Assembly (NCBI GenBank): GCA_965240325.2
Contig: OZ251222.1
Span: forward strand, 1,364,001-1,428,000
Direction of reading: 5' to 3'
Length of the DNA stretch: 64,000 nucleotides
DNA from: Rebecca billardiae RCC1528
Lineage: Eukaryota; Haptophyta
Shown here piece after piece: positions 20,352 through 29,833 of the stretch. The position numbers and the translations under genes are program-made. How positions within the stretch are numbered: position 1 is the first letter of the stretch; each line of letters starts with the position of its first letter. The notes under the pieces are model-generated. The model had not been told where the DNA came from. It did no database searches and saw only the letters and a program-made list of their open reading frames with translations.

Positions 20352-20500
20352 TACTGGCGTGCTCTCGCGTCTGAGGTCTGTGGGTTCAAACCAGTTTCCA
20401 CTCATCCATGATCCAGGTCTCTCTTCGGAGAGCGTGCGATGAAGGATGGCGCGGCAACCTGCCACCGTGAGCCTTACGCACATTAAAACAAATAACTGTA
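20352..20500 (+). repeat. SINE-like repeat, copy A
   Basis: Body TACTGGCGTGCTCTCGCGTC, then a tRNA B-box-like GGGTTCAAACC at 20382-20392, a shared middle around CTCTTCGGAGAGCG, and an A-rich tail (TTAAAACAAATAA). Copies B (20661-20796) and C (31988-32130) share body and tail. The B-box argues for RNA polymerase III ancestry; no convincing A-box lies within the shared body. Confidence 0.6.
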
Positions 20501-20584
20501 TCAGCATAACTACCTACTGATTACTATAGCTAGGCATCCGCGAGGCGTGGATGACCGATGAGGGCTGCGATACTGTACCCCATA

Positions 20585-20641
20585 CGGGCGTCAATCTCGC
20601 CTGCCTGAGCCAAGGGCCCTTGCCTGAGCTGTGTGCGTCTC
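20585..20641 (-). repeat. Short dispersed repeat R2, copy 3 (inverse)
   Basis: Reverse complement of the 15671-15708 motif, but carrying an extra 19 bp (CAAGGGCCCTTGCCTGAGC) that duplicates part of the motif. The same extra segment is present at 32288-32344, so these two copies share descent through the segmental duplication. Confidence 0.7.
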
Positions 20642-20660
20642 ATATATTCTTATTAGCAAA

Positions 20661-20796
20661 GGAGTACTGGCGTGCTCTTGCGTCTGAGGTCATGGGTTCA
20701 AACCCCCAGTTTCCAGGTCTCTCTTCGGAGAGCGTGCGATGAAGGATGGCGCGGCAACCTGCCACCGTGAGCCTTACGCACGTTAAAACAAATAAA
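20661..20796 (+). mobile_element. SINE-like insertion, copy B
   Basis: This 136 bp segment is absent from the otherwise identical position of locus 2 (TTATTAGCAAACTGTACGAC at 32351-32370). It carries the B-box-like GGGTTCAAACC at 20699-20709 and ends TTAAAACAAATAAA. The insertion joint shares only AAA with the tail, so the target duplication is short or masked by the A-rich tail. Confidence 0.65.
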
Positions 20797-20843
20797 CTGT
20801 ACGACCACCCTTGCCCATACTCCGGAGCCTGTCCTGGCCAAGG

Positions 20844-21599
20844 GTAGTAAGGGTGCGCAACTCCGCTGGCGACAGCCGCGGAGGTCGGGAGGCAAGGGCC
20901 TTGTCGGGAGGGCTCTGTTTGCCTCGGCGAGCGGTGCGAGCGGAGCGGAGCGAGTACTATCAGCGGCGGAGGGCGGCGAGGCCGCGCACGGCGTGAAGCG
21001 CGACGTCGGCCGAGTCGGTCCGCAGAGGATGCGCGGCGCTCGGCCCGCTGCGCAGCAGCAGTGCGCCTCAGTTTGCTCTGAGCGCCGTCCTCCGCGTCGC
21101 CTCCTTCCCGCCTTGGAGCAGCACGCATGTGCGCGCCGCCACATTGAAGGCGGCACGGGCTCGCTCGGAAGACCGCGCGCGCGTGGCGCGCGACTTGGTC
21201 GGCTGCGCGCGCGCGCTGTCGCGGGGCAAGGTAGCGCCATCGAATGCGCGCGCCGTGCCCGCGCGAGCCTTTGCTCACGGACATCTCATGAGCGTAGTGC
21301 TCGCTTGCCTGCTTGCTCTCACGAATGGTTCGCTGTGCCTCACGCCGGCACTGTTCGGGTCGATCAGCAGGGCGTTGAGTGACATTGGAAAGCCAGGACG
21401 ATGGCCAAGTCTTGTGTATTCCTTCTCAGCACGAATGCAAGTGGAAGCTAAGGCTCCGCATCGATGGTACCAACACTCACGCCGCTGTCTTTTCCAGCTT
21501 CACGTCAGTCGGCAAGTCGGATGCGCAGGCAGCATTCGGCATGCGTGTGAGCTCGCACCCACGTGCGCGTACACGCTCTCCCGGTCGCACCCTTACTAC
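20844..21599 (+). mobile_element. TIR element A3 (complete, 756 bp, non-autonomous)
   Basis: Perfect 14 bp terminal inverted repeats: GTAGTAAGGGTGCG at 20844-20857 and CGCACCCTTACTAC at 21586-21599. The element is absent from the corresponding place in locus 2, where an unrelated 75 bp lies instead, so the original target and its duplication cannot be read. The right third encodes an open frame from ATG 21289 with a signal-peptide-like start, also open in A2. No transposase-sized frame exists, so mobilisation would need a factor in trans. Confidence 0.75.
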
Positions 21600-21780
21600 G
21601 AGCGACAGCCGATATAAGGTTTCGCCAAAAAAAACTTTCGCTGCCCCAGAAAAGAATCAAGCGACGCGACGACCGGCATCGCCCGCCCTCCCGGTCGGGT
21701 GGTCGGGGTTCCCCTTGCGCTGGGAGCTGTCGCTCGAGGAGCGTGTTCGCCGCCTGCCTCTTGGCGGTGGCCCCCGCTGC

Positions 21781-24246
21781 ATGCGCGCCGTCAGCCACAA
21801 GGTAGCGATGGCACGTGTTGGCTTGTTGGCGCTACTCGCCGGCGTGGCAAGCAGCGCGCTGGAGGATGTCAAAGCGCCTGCGATTGTGCACTGCCGTGCC
21901 ACCGACGATCCTGCCGCAGCGTCCGTGCGCGCGGCACTCACAGACGTGGATCCAAGCACCGGGCTGCTACGCCGGTGGCCCGTGCGCGACGACGACCGCG
22001 CAGCAGTGGTGATCCTCGCCGAGAGCGACGTGAGCGTGCACGCCGTCGAGCTCGTCGAGCACTACGTCGAGGAGGGCTTCGACCGCGTCTTCTTCCTCGC
22101 CAACGACGCGTTCGACGAGCAGGGCACGTGGCTGCGCGAGGCTCTGATTGGCGTCGACCCGCGGATGTGGGAGGTCACGCCGCTGCACGAGGCGTGCAAC
22201 CGTCCTGGCGGGGGCCGATTCTCGTTGCACGACGATCGCGATACGCCCACGCTCTCGACGAGCGGGGACGAGCTCCACTGGCATGACTGGCACGCCGCGC
22301 AGGAGCACGCCATCACGTGCGTCCTGCGCCGGCTGCAGGCTGAGGGCGGCTGGGGCTGGCTCGCACAGATGGACTCTGACGAGTATCTGCACTCGCGCGC
22401 GTGCCCTGGGCGCTCGGTGGTCTCCCTGCTGCGCAACGAGCTCAGCTACTGCGACGCGGTCTACACGCCGTGGCTCTTCTACTCGTTCGGCGAGCAGCAG
22501 GCCGAGCCATGCGGCCGTGTGCGCATGGCACTCGAGTGGCGCTGGCAAGCCTTCTCGAAGGGCGCCCCCGACAGGGAAGGAAAGAGGACGATGAGCGCCG
22601 TGAAATTCGATGCAACAGGAAACTACGCGAAGTACGTGACGCGCGTCAACTCGACATTGCGTCTGCAAGTGCACACTCCCATCTTCCGAAGGCGCAACGA
22701 TCTGGGACGTGAGGTGACGCGCTGCGCAGCATGCGTTCGTCTCCTTACGAAGAAGAACGCCGGTCACTGGGCGCCCAGAACATTCCTCGATGGCGAGAAA
22801 ATGACCACTATCAAGACGAAAGAGCGCAAGTCGCTGCAGAGCAGGACGAGCGCCAACGGGAACGACTCGTTCGTGTTCGTCGTCTCAGGGCACAGTAAGA
22901 GCAGGCGGCTGCTTAACGTGGTGAGGTTCGAGGCGCAGGTGCCAGCGCTCACGCTCGCCGTAGCGCACTACCGCGTCACCAGCTGGGTGCGGTGGCGCGC
23001 AAAGCGCTCAAACGAGTTCCCGCTCGCCTCGCGCTACTTCATGCAAAACAGGGGCGTCGGCGCGAGCTTGAAGCGCGTGTCCAATGAGTCCCAAGATGTG
23101 GCACGCGCCAACCGGCTTGACGTTCGTGACAGCTTCATGCGCGAGCAGCGCGCACCATTCGCAGCCAGACGCCGGCCTCCGATGGCCGTGCACAGTGCGG
23201 CTGGGCTTGCCACGCCGCTCGTCGTGAGCGCAGCTGAAGCGCAGGATGCAGTGGTGGGCATGCGCCCGCCCCCCGTGGGCTGTGCCGCTGCGTTCGGCGG
23301 GGCGCAGGTGACCCATGCCACGCGGCAGAACGCGCTCGGCCCCCCTGGCATGCTCTCATCGGTTGAGGCCAGAGGCTCGTTGCTCCGACTCGTCGTCGCG
23401 TGGACCGGTGCAGGCGGTGACGGCACGGCGGCAGCCGTTGCACGCGTGCTGTGCGCGCGCGGCGTGAAGACGATCGGCGTGGGCGTGCGCTGCCACGTGA
23501 GCAACAGCACACACGCGGTTCATGACGCGCTGCTGCGCTCGTGGGCCAATCTCGTGCGCGCCGCCACCACCGAGCAAAGACGGAGCGAAGTGCAGCGCAT
23601 TGCCTCCCACGTTGTGATGGGGTTGGTGGCCCTCACGCGCTCGGGCGTGCACGCTCTCGTGGGCGCGCCGTACGGCCAGCTGCTGCTCGAGCTCGCGTGG
23701 TTCGCCCCGCGCGCTGTGCTCGTGCACGTTGCGCAGCAGCCTGAGCGTTGGGCGGCGCAGCAGCCGCCACCGCCGCCTGCTGGCGCCAACATCACGGCGA
23801 CATCGGCAGCCGCAATCGTCGTCACAGCTGAGCACTGCCCTGAGGCTGCGCGCGCACGCCTGGCCCCGCTCTCTCCGCTTGCGTGCTTGACGGAGTCGGA
23901 AATCACGGAGAAAACGTTCACCACTCTGCAACAGCGCACAGCCGGTGACGTGGCCGCCGCTGCGCGCGAGTACGCCGCGCACAACGCGGCAATACGCGCT
24001 GCGCTGCTCGCTGGGCGTCCGCCGCGGCCTAACGAGCTCAGCAGCGGCAGCTACGTGGCGGCGTGCGCGGCGGACAACAGCGAATCCAGAGGCGATGCGC
24101 ACGGGCCGACTGCGACAGCAAGCTTGGGTGGCAAGGAGACTGAGCAGGCGAACTCTCATCGGTTGCGGTTGCGCTGGGCTGGGACGCTGGACGCGATCGC
24201 AAGCGCTGTGGCCGCCCCCAGCTTCATGTGTGATCGCGCGCGATAG
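21781..24246 (+). CDS. GT92/GT2-like glycosyltransferase fused to sulfotransferase-like domain, copy 1
   Basis: 821 residues from ATG 21781; ATG 21808 is an alternative and starts directly at the signal peptide core (MARVGLLALLAGVASSA). Residues about 55-330 resemble the Glyco_tranf_2_4/GT92 fold: VELVEHYVEEGFDRVFFLAN (family 'EH...GVDHFYLYDN'), HEACNRPGG, AQEHAITCVLRR, and a DxD-type WLAQMDSDEYL at about 193-202. Residues about 530-750 resemble P-loop sulfotransferases: LLRLVVAWTGAGGDGTAAA in the nucleotide-loop position (degenerate), VHALVGAPYGQLLLELAWF, AVLVHVAQQPERW (family 'VILTVRDPE.W'), and EYAAHNAAIRAALL. Likely a secretory-pathway enzyme adding sugar and possibly sulfate. The GT call is good; the sulfotransferase call is inferred from order and pattern. 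Confidence 0.75.
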   Translation: MRAVSHKVAMARVGLLALLAGVASSALEDVKAPAIVHCRATDDPAAASVRAALTDVDPSTGLLRRWPVRDDDRAAVVILAESDVSVHAVELVEHYVEEGFDRVFFLANDAFDEQGTWLREALIGVDPRMWEVTPLHEACNRPGGGRFSLHDDRDTPTLSTSGDELHWHDWHAAQEHAITCVLRRLQAEGGWGWLAQMDSDEYLHSRACPGRSVVSLLRNELSYCDAVYTPWLFYSFGEQQAEPCGRVRMALEWRWQAFSKGAPDREGKRTMSAVKFDATGNYAKYVTRVNSTLRLQVHTPIFRRRNDLGREVTRCAACVRLLTKKNAGHWAPRTFLDGEKMTTIKTKERKSLQSRTSANGNDSFVFVVSGHSKSRRLLNVVRFEAQVPALTLAVAHYRVTSWVRWRAKRSNEFPLASRYFMQNRGVGASLKRVSNESQDVARANRLDVRDSFMREQRAPFAARRRPPMAVHSAAGLATPLVVSAAEAQDAVVGMRPPPVGCAAAFGGAQVTHATRQNALGPPGMLSSVEARGSLLRLVVAWTGAGGDGTAAAVARVLCARGVKTIGVGVRCHVSNSTHAVHDALLRSWANLVRAATTEQRRSEVQRIASHVVMGLVALTRSGVHALVGAPYGQLLLELAWFAPRAVLVHVAQQPERWAAQQPPPPPAGANITATSAAAIVVTAEHCPEAARARLAPLSPLACLTESEITEKTFTTLQQRTAGDVAAAAREYAAHNAAIRAALLAGRPPRPNELSSGSYVAACAADNSESRGDAHGPTATASLGGKETEQANSHRLRLRWAGTLDAIASAVAAPSFMCDRAR

Positions 24247-24424
24247 ATACTAGATAGACGAGCTCGATCGATATAAGCAGCTTGTGCTCGTTCGCCACTG
24301 AGCTCTAAGCTACTGCGGCGAGTTCTTCGCTCAGACGAGTGTGGACAGTGCGGGCGCTACACTGACTCCCAGTGAAGTAGAGTACAGCAGCCGGGTGTGG
24401 CAGCTGAGATCGACTGCTGCTGAT

Positions 24425-24536
24425 ATTATGGCGCACGCCCCCCCCGAAAGGTCTGAGCGTGAGCGAAAGCCGGGGGGGGCGGCGCACGTGCTCCGCAAAA
24501 TCAAAAAAGAGGATGCGCGCAGGATTTGGGGGATTT
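24425..24536 (+). repeat. GC-hairpin repeat R3, copy 1
   Basis: Reads ATTATGGCGCACG, then a run of C, GAAAGGTCTGAGCG, a GAAAGCC-led run of G, then CGGCGCACGTGCTCCGC and AAAATCAAAAAAGA. The C-run and G-run can pair as a stem. Copies: 28838-28945 (inverse) and 29352-29448 (direct). Confidence 0.8.
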
Positions 24537-24890
24537 TTGTAGGTGGATTTAGGTGTGAAACCGCAGCATTAGAGACCCCATTTCGCTGCTCATGATTGCG
24601 TTTGTACTGCTCCTTAATCCTTGGATAGTAAGTAATAGAAGAAATCGAAATCAAATAGGACAAAGACATCTAGCTACCTTTCTGATAGTCAAGATTCGTG
24701 TGTTGAACTGACCATAAAAAGGTGAGATGTCGAACTAATTCTCTGGATAGCTGTTTACTCCTCAGATTCATCAGAGCGACGCGAGATGTTATTGCGCGGG
24801 TAGCTTGAATCGACGTTCCCGCGCGCCGTGGTATCATACGGTTATCAAGCTACTCTTGTTGATATACTTTTGGTCATCTACTGATACGAC

Positions 24891-24924
24891 GTCAATGCGG
24901 GTGGCAATCGCCACCCGCATTGAC
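24891..24924. repeat. Perfect 15 bp hairpin
   Basis: Arms GTCAATGCGGGTGGC (24891-24905) and GCCACCCGCATTGAC (24910-24924) around a 4-base loop. One arm recurs at 28394-28409 in inverse orientation and a shortened form at about 29651, so it marks one end of a diverged repeat. Confidence 0.8.
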
Positions 24925-25583
24925 GGGCCTGAAAATTATCATGAGCATAAGAGTTTCTACCGCTTCACGCACGACCCTTCGGATTCTCTCCCATTTAATA
25001 CCGGCGCGTCCGGGAGAGCTTGACGAATATGAAGTATGAACGATAAACTTGAGCGGACAAAGCTTCATAATATCTCCCTTCATGATTAATATTATACCAT
25101 GGTACGGCCTTTGTGGCTCGCGCATTGACGGGCGGGCAGCCGAGGCTCCGAACGAGGCGCCGAGAAGCCGCCACTGCCCATGTAGGCCGCCGCCGCACGA
25201 TCGTTCAATCCGACAGACTCAGCGCAGGTGCGCGCGGCTGCGGTGGGTCCCAACGGCCGTCGGCATCGCATTCGTGCCTCTTTCCCCCCTCGCGCCCCGC
25301 CCCGGTGCCGACCCGCGTCCACGCGCGTCGGCGCGCCCGTCGGCGTCGCGCAGTTTCTTTGTGCAAGCTCTTGGCAGCTGCTGCTGCAACTACGAGTCGC
25401 TCGCAGACGGCAGAGGTGATGCTGCTGGCGGCCAGAGGGCGATACGATGCCGTGTCTTTGACTGGGCTGTGCCGACCCATCACGGCCACGCGCGCGGTGC
25501 GCGGTAACCCGACTGCTCAGCCGCATCACCCAGCGCAGCTTCGCCCGCGACGACGGCTTCGCCTGGCTACCACTGCTCATCAG

Positions 25584-26096
25584 CCGCGTGCCCGGCTTCG
25601 GCTCGGCGGGCGTCCGGTTCGGCCGAGCACGGCTGCAGCGCAGCACGCGAGACCTCGGCTGGAGCGGCCGGCTGTGACGCGGATGGCGGAGGCGGGCTTT
25701 GGGCTCGGGCTGCCCATGAGCCACCACGGGCTGTACCGTCTGCGCAGATCGCGCTCGGCCCGGCCGCAGCCCTCCTGAGCGCGCGCCTCAGAGCTGAGAC
25801 TGATCACGGGCAGGCGCACGAGCGACACTGCCGTCAGCCGCCGCGTGCCCGGCTTCGGCTCGGCGGGCGTCCGGTTCGGCCGAGCACGGCTGCAGCGCAG
25901 CACGCGAGACCTCGGCTGGAGCGGCCGGCTGTGACGCGGATGGCGGAGGCGGGCTTTGGGCTCGGGCTGCCCATGAGCCACCACGGGCTGTACCGTCTGC
26001 GCAGATCGCGCTCGGCCCGGCCGCAGCCCTCCTGAGCGCGCGCCTCAGAGCTGAGACTGATCACGGGCAGGCGCACGAGCGACACTGCCGTCAGCC
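25584..26096 (+). repeat. 257 bp tandem duplication, two units
   Basis: Units 25584-25840 and 25841-26096 both begin CCGCGTGCCCGGCTTCGGCT and are identical by eye, indicating a very recent event. GC-rich with no supported gene. Confidence 0.9.
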
Positions 26097-26229
26097 GTGC
26101 GGCTGTGTCGAGCCGCCGCGTGTGCTCGCAGGGCCGCAGGCGCGGCGCTCGCATGGGCTCAATCAACGCGCCACGCGGGCGCAGCGGGTGCGCGCAGCTG
26201 GCGCACGCAGCCACGCGCGGAACTAGCTA

Positions 26230-26414
26230 GGGCCGTGCGCCCTCAACTTCGTTGTTTACTACCCGAAGATCGGCGTAGCCGATCATATATATATATAGAT
26301 TGTTTACTACCCGAAGATCGGCGTAGCCGAATATATATATATATAGATTATTATTATATGATCGGCTACGCCGATCTTCGGGTAGTAAACAACGAAGTTG
26401 AGGGCGCACGGCCC
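26230..26414. mobile_element. Foldback element with 59 bp perfect arms
   Basis: Left arm 26230-26288 starts GGGCCGTGCGCCCTCAAC and the right arm 26356-26414 is its reverse complement. The AT-rich loop contains a third partial copy (26300-26329). Each arm also contains the small palindrome GATCGGCGTAGCCGATC. A lone arm recurs at 30955-31012, next to R1 copy 3. Confidence 0.9.
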
Positions 26415-26571
26415 TGGACCTGGTAGTTGTGAGTCTAGTAGTTGTCGTGCGCATTCTTCACCGCCGAATCACGATGCGCGCGCCCCGGGCGCGTCGCCGT
26501 GCAGGAGGCGCGGGCGCGAGTAATCGACGCGATCGACGGCCTCGGGGGGCTGCGCCGTGTCGCGGCTCTTC

Positions 26572-28256
26572 ATTCAGTCTTCACGCAGCCGGCGTGCCCC
26601 TCGAGCGCGCGCACGCACTCTGACTCGGCGGTGTCCCACGCCCACAGCCGCACGACCGCGTCGCTGTCGTCGCCCGCGCTCGCCGCGACGCGCCCGTCGG
26701 CCGAGAGTGCGACCGCCTCCACCCAGCCGGCGTGCGCTAGCAGCACAGCCTCGCACGGCCCGCGCGCGGCGAGCAGGGGCGCTCGCGCGCAGTGCTCGCG
26801 CCCGCGCGCCCAGCTGGCGCGGGCGGCCGGGTGCGCGGCGCGCGGCGCGCGCCGCGCCCACGCGGTCGCGGACTCGTGCGGCGCCGAGCCAACCGGCTGC
26901 TCGAGGCACAGCGCGAGGCAGCGGCCCGGCGCCGTGGCGGCGGCGGAGGCGCTCAGCCGCGCGAGCTGCAGCCAGTCCGCGACGCCGCGCGCAGCGCCGC
27001 AGCCTCCGCGCGCGCGGCCGCGCCCGGCTCGCCGCCGCCGCTGCCGCGCGCGTCGGCGTCGGCGAGCGCCGCGGCCGTGTCCGCGAGGTCGCGCACGTAC
27101 TCGGTCTCGAGGCCGTGCCGCGCGCGCGCCTCCCACCCGTCCGCGCCCGCGTCGGTGAGCTCGCGCGCCGCGTCGGCCGCGCGCCCGGCCGCGAGCAGCG
27201 CTTGCACTAGCTCCTCGCACCGGCGCACATTGAGCACGGCGGCGTCGCGGCCGGCGAAGGCCGAGGCGCGCGGCGGAGAGGAGCAGGGGCTGCGGCGCGA
27301 CGCGCCGCCGCCCGTCCTCGCCGCCGGTGGCCTTCGGGTGGCGCAGCGGTTTGGCGGCCTCGCCCGCCCACGTGCCAGCCCAGAAATCTGCGAGCGCGTG
27401 CGCGTCGGCCGCGCGGGCGTACCGTGCCGCCGCCGCCTCGGCCACCTGATGAGGCGGTGGTACCAGCGCAAACAAAGGGCCGTCGCCGCCGGCGGCGAGC
27501 AGCGAGCCGAGCGCGTCGCGCACGGCGAGCCACACGGGCAGCCGCACCACCGCCGGCACCCAGAACTCGAACACGGACGCCAGCACGTCCTCGTGCAGAG
27601 AGAGCGAGCCTCCTCCAGCTCGGCACTCGAGAGGCCGCGGCGCGACGCGCAGATGGCGCCGCACGCGCGCCGCACGAGCATCGCGCCGTGCAGCCGCTCG
27701 ACGCGCTCGAAGGTGGCGGCGACGGCGGCGCGCGCGTCGGCGGGCAGGTGCGCGGGCGGCGGCTCGCCCGAGCGCCACTCCGCCGCCGCGTCGGCGAGCA
27801 GCACGGCGTGCAGCGCGCTCGGCGCCTCTCCGAGTGCCGAGCGCACCGCCTCGGCCTGCCGCGCGTCGAGCGTGCGCCCCGCCGCGCCGAGCCGGCCTCG
27901 CACCACCGCCTCCGCGTCCGCCGCCGAGAGCCCGCCGAGCTGCAGCGCGGGCACGCCCAGCTGCGCGAGCCGCGTCGCGCACCCGTAACGGTAGCCGCCA
28001 GCGTCACCGCCAGCGTCACCGCCAGCGTCAGCGCCCGAGTCGATCTGCGCCAAAAAGGACAGAGTCAAGAAGCGTGTCGAGCGGCGCGGTGGAGACTCAC
28101 CGTGGAGAGCAGCGCGGAGTAGCGCACGCGCTCGCCGCCCTCAAGCACCGCCTCGTGCTCGTGCGCCGCGAACGAGCGGCTCGCGCCGCCGTCCTCGCTG
28201 GAGCCCGACGTGACGACGCGGCTCCGCGGTCTGCGCGCGCGCAGCCGCGCAAGCAC
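26572..28256 (-). pseudogene. NACHT-WD40 protein gene fragment (5' truncated, frameshifted)
   Basis: Reading leftwards: exon to 28101 (ending RYSALLST), a 56 bp intron 28045-28100 with GTGAGT donor and TTTTTGGCGCAG acceptor, then the NACHT winged-helix/superhelical region typical of NPHP3/NWD-type proteins: LGVPALQLGGLSAADAEAVV, FERVERLHGAMLVRRACGAI and RRGLSSAELEEA, whose family continuation is 'LSLDEDVL'. That continuation (SLSLHEDVLASVFEFW) is present but shifted one frame at about 27600, inside a CT repeat. Further shifts are needed near 27285 (before VLNVRRCEELVQALLAAG) and near 26980 (before VADWLQLARL). The frame then enters a WD40 repeat (GWVEAVALSADGRVAASAGD) and stops after HAGCVKTE. 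The 5' NTPase portion is missing. Three frameshifts plus truncation make it a relic, unless the assembly has indel errors. Confidence 0.7.
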
Positions 28257-28392
28257 CTGGGTATTTTTCGACCACTCTTGTCCCTAAGTGCGGCAGCTCA
28301 AAAAATGGCGTTTCGCTTCAAAGAATAATCGAATATACCAGCACCCTATGGGGGTTGAAAGAGATCGTACCTGTGCAAATACAAGAATTGAT

Positions 28393-28945
28393 TGCCACCC
28401 GCATTGACGTCGCGCATCCGAGTAAGCTAGAGTGACCAAGAGTATAAGTCACTCAATATCAGCGTGGCGGGAACGCCGGTTCGGGCTACCCGCGCAATGA
28501 CATCTCGCGTGTATGAATCAAGGGTAATCAAGGGGCTTAAACCCGCCACTGAGAAGCTGACGGTTCATGACTTCATATGCCGGCATAATACTTTAATTCA
28601 AGCGACATAAAAGCCGACCCAACTTCTCTTTTCTATGGTTGGCGAGCTGTTTCAGGCTCTTACAATTCAGGCATCTTACTATGACGGAATGTTCGAACAC
28701 ACGGCTGGTGTTATGTGCTATTCCACCCTGCATTCCCCTAAGTGTTACTATCGTTAAAATTAGCATCCACTACAAACGCAATCATTGGCAGCGATATCCA
28801 TGCTCATACGCTACTCGCTAGGCCACCTACCGAAAAAAACCCAAAATCCTGCGCGCATCCTCTTTTTGATTTTGCGGAGCACGTGCGCCGCCCCCCCGGC
28901 TTTCGCTCACGCTCAGACCTTTCGGGGGGGCCGTGCGCCATTATA
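28393..28945 (-). repeat. Diverged inverted partner of 24425-24908, including R3 copy 2
   Basis: The reverse complement shows the same ordered landmarks as 24425-24908: the R3 hairpin with AAAATCAAAAAGAGGATGCG, then ATGATTGCGTTTGTA, then CGCGAGATGT.ATTGCGCGGG, then CTTTTGGTCA-like sequence, ending GTCAATGCGGGTGGCAAT. Internal stretches differ in length. The two copies bracket 24.9-28.4 kb, including the NACHT-WD40 relic. Confidence 0.65.
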
Positions 28946-29351
28946 ACAATCAATCATCAGCAGCATCACAGAGCGCAACAAATAATAATAATAACGATTA
29001 ACGGGCGCGCATGAAATCTTATTTTCTGATGCCATGCGTGCGTCGTACTCGTACGGCGTCGTACTATACCTACAATCAAATAATGCTAGCTACATTGTCA
29101 CTCACGATGTGACGATGTCCTCCGGCCGATTTCGTCGTATATATATTTATTTAGCAATAAGCATCAGCAGCAGCATCACATCAGTCATGATGACGATATC
29201 AATTTACAATTAGCGCTATCGATCGCTGTACTTACTGTCGACTCATGATGCACTACCCCCATATAGTCGATTAAAATTTGCATCGCATCCAGGCGGGGCC
29301 TACAACATAGCTCGTCGTTTTATTATTGCATATGTATTTAATAATGTTTTA

Positions 29352-29448
29352 ATTATGGCGCACGGCCCCCCCGAAAGGTCTGAGCGTGACGGCGAAAGCC
29401 GGGGGGGGCGGCGCACGTGCTCCGCAAAATCAAAAAAGATAATGGCGC
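29352..29448 (+). repeat. GC-hairpin repeat R3, copy 3
   Basis: Direct copy of 24425-24536, with GACGGCGAAAGCC in the loop in place of GAGCGAAAGCC. Followed by diverged sequence ending near CAATGCGGGTGGG at about 29651. Confidence 0.8.
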
Positions 29449-29833
29449 GCGTGATGCTGGTGGATGGGATTTTGTACTTGTAGCAGGGGGAGAGCTGCTA
29501 GTGAATGGCATTCAACCCCCTTGATGACGCTTGATTACGTTCGTACTATCCGATTCCCCTGCTCGTATTAATCTCTTTTTGCAGGCATCATAGATACTAA
29601 TAGGACAATTCCCTCGCTGAATAGCACAAATGGCCTTGGCCTTCTTGGCCCAATGCGGGTGGGATTCGACATCTCTATCTGCGAGGATTAAGAGCTCTCT
29701 GATGAAAGAAGTGTAGTGAGTGTGTCCTAGACAGCCTGAGCGTAAAGGTCAATAATTGCAGTTCTGATTCAAGATTCCGCCCAGCCCTTATTGCAAACTG
29801 ATTCAAAGCCAATGTGGGTGTGATCGACGCGTT

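Larger units (their letters stand above)
20336..24429 (+). repeat. Segmental duplication, locus 1
   Basis: Collinear with 31972-35307 (locus 2). Shared blocks in order: SINE-like copy A, a 70 bp spacer, R2 in inverse orientation, the CCCATACTCCGGAGCCTG block, then the GATATAAGG-containing 5' flank and the whole glycosyltransferase gene with about 180 bp of 3' flank. Locus 1 differs by two insertions: SINE-like copy B (20661-20796) and element A3 (20844-21599). Confidence 0.85.
24247..26229. other. Repeat-rich intergenic tract, no convincing gene
   Basis: Contains the 3' flank shared with locus 2, a GC-hairpin repeat (24425-24536), AT-rich DNA to 25100, a perfect 15 bp hairpin (24891-24924), then GC-rich DNA with a 257 bp tandem duplication. 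Several open frames exist at 25049-26220 on both strands, but none resembles a known family or supports splicing. A short frame ending GRARLQRSTRDLGWSGRL-stop is duplicated with the tandem repeat and may be a gene relic. Confidence 0.4.
28257..29833. other. AT-richer repeat tract, no gene seen
   Basis: Holds the inverse partner of the 24.4-24.9 kb repeat (28393-28945), R3 copies 2 and 3, and AT-rich DNA with CATCAGCAG-type short repeats. No open frame with coding character. Confidence 0.45.

Noticed and set aside
20382-20392. Functional tRNA gene suggested by GGGTTCAAACC
   Set aside because: No cloverleaf can be drawn and no convincing A-box lies within the shared unit. It recurs in three copies with A-rich tails, so it is better explained as SINE-like.
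24425-24908. LTR retrotransposon ends
   Set aside because: The two flanks are in inverse, not direct, orientation, lack TG...CA termini, and there is no reverse transcriptase or gag-like frame between them.
25049-25778. Possible genes in 25.0-25.8 kb on both strands
   Set aside because: Frames are Arg/Pro/Ala-rich with no motif, partly duplicated with the tandem repeat, and no splice model gives a coherent protein.
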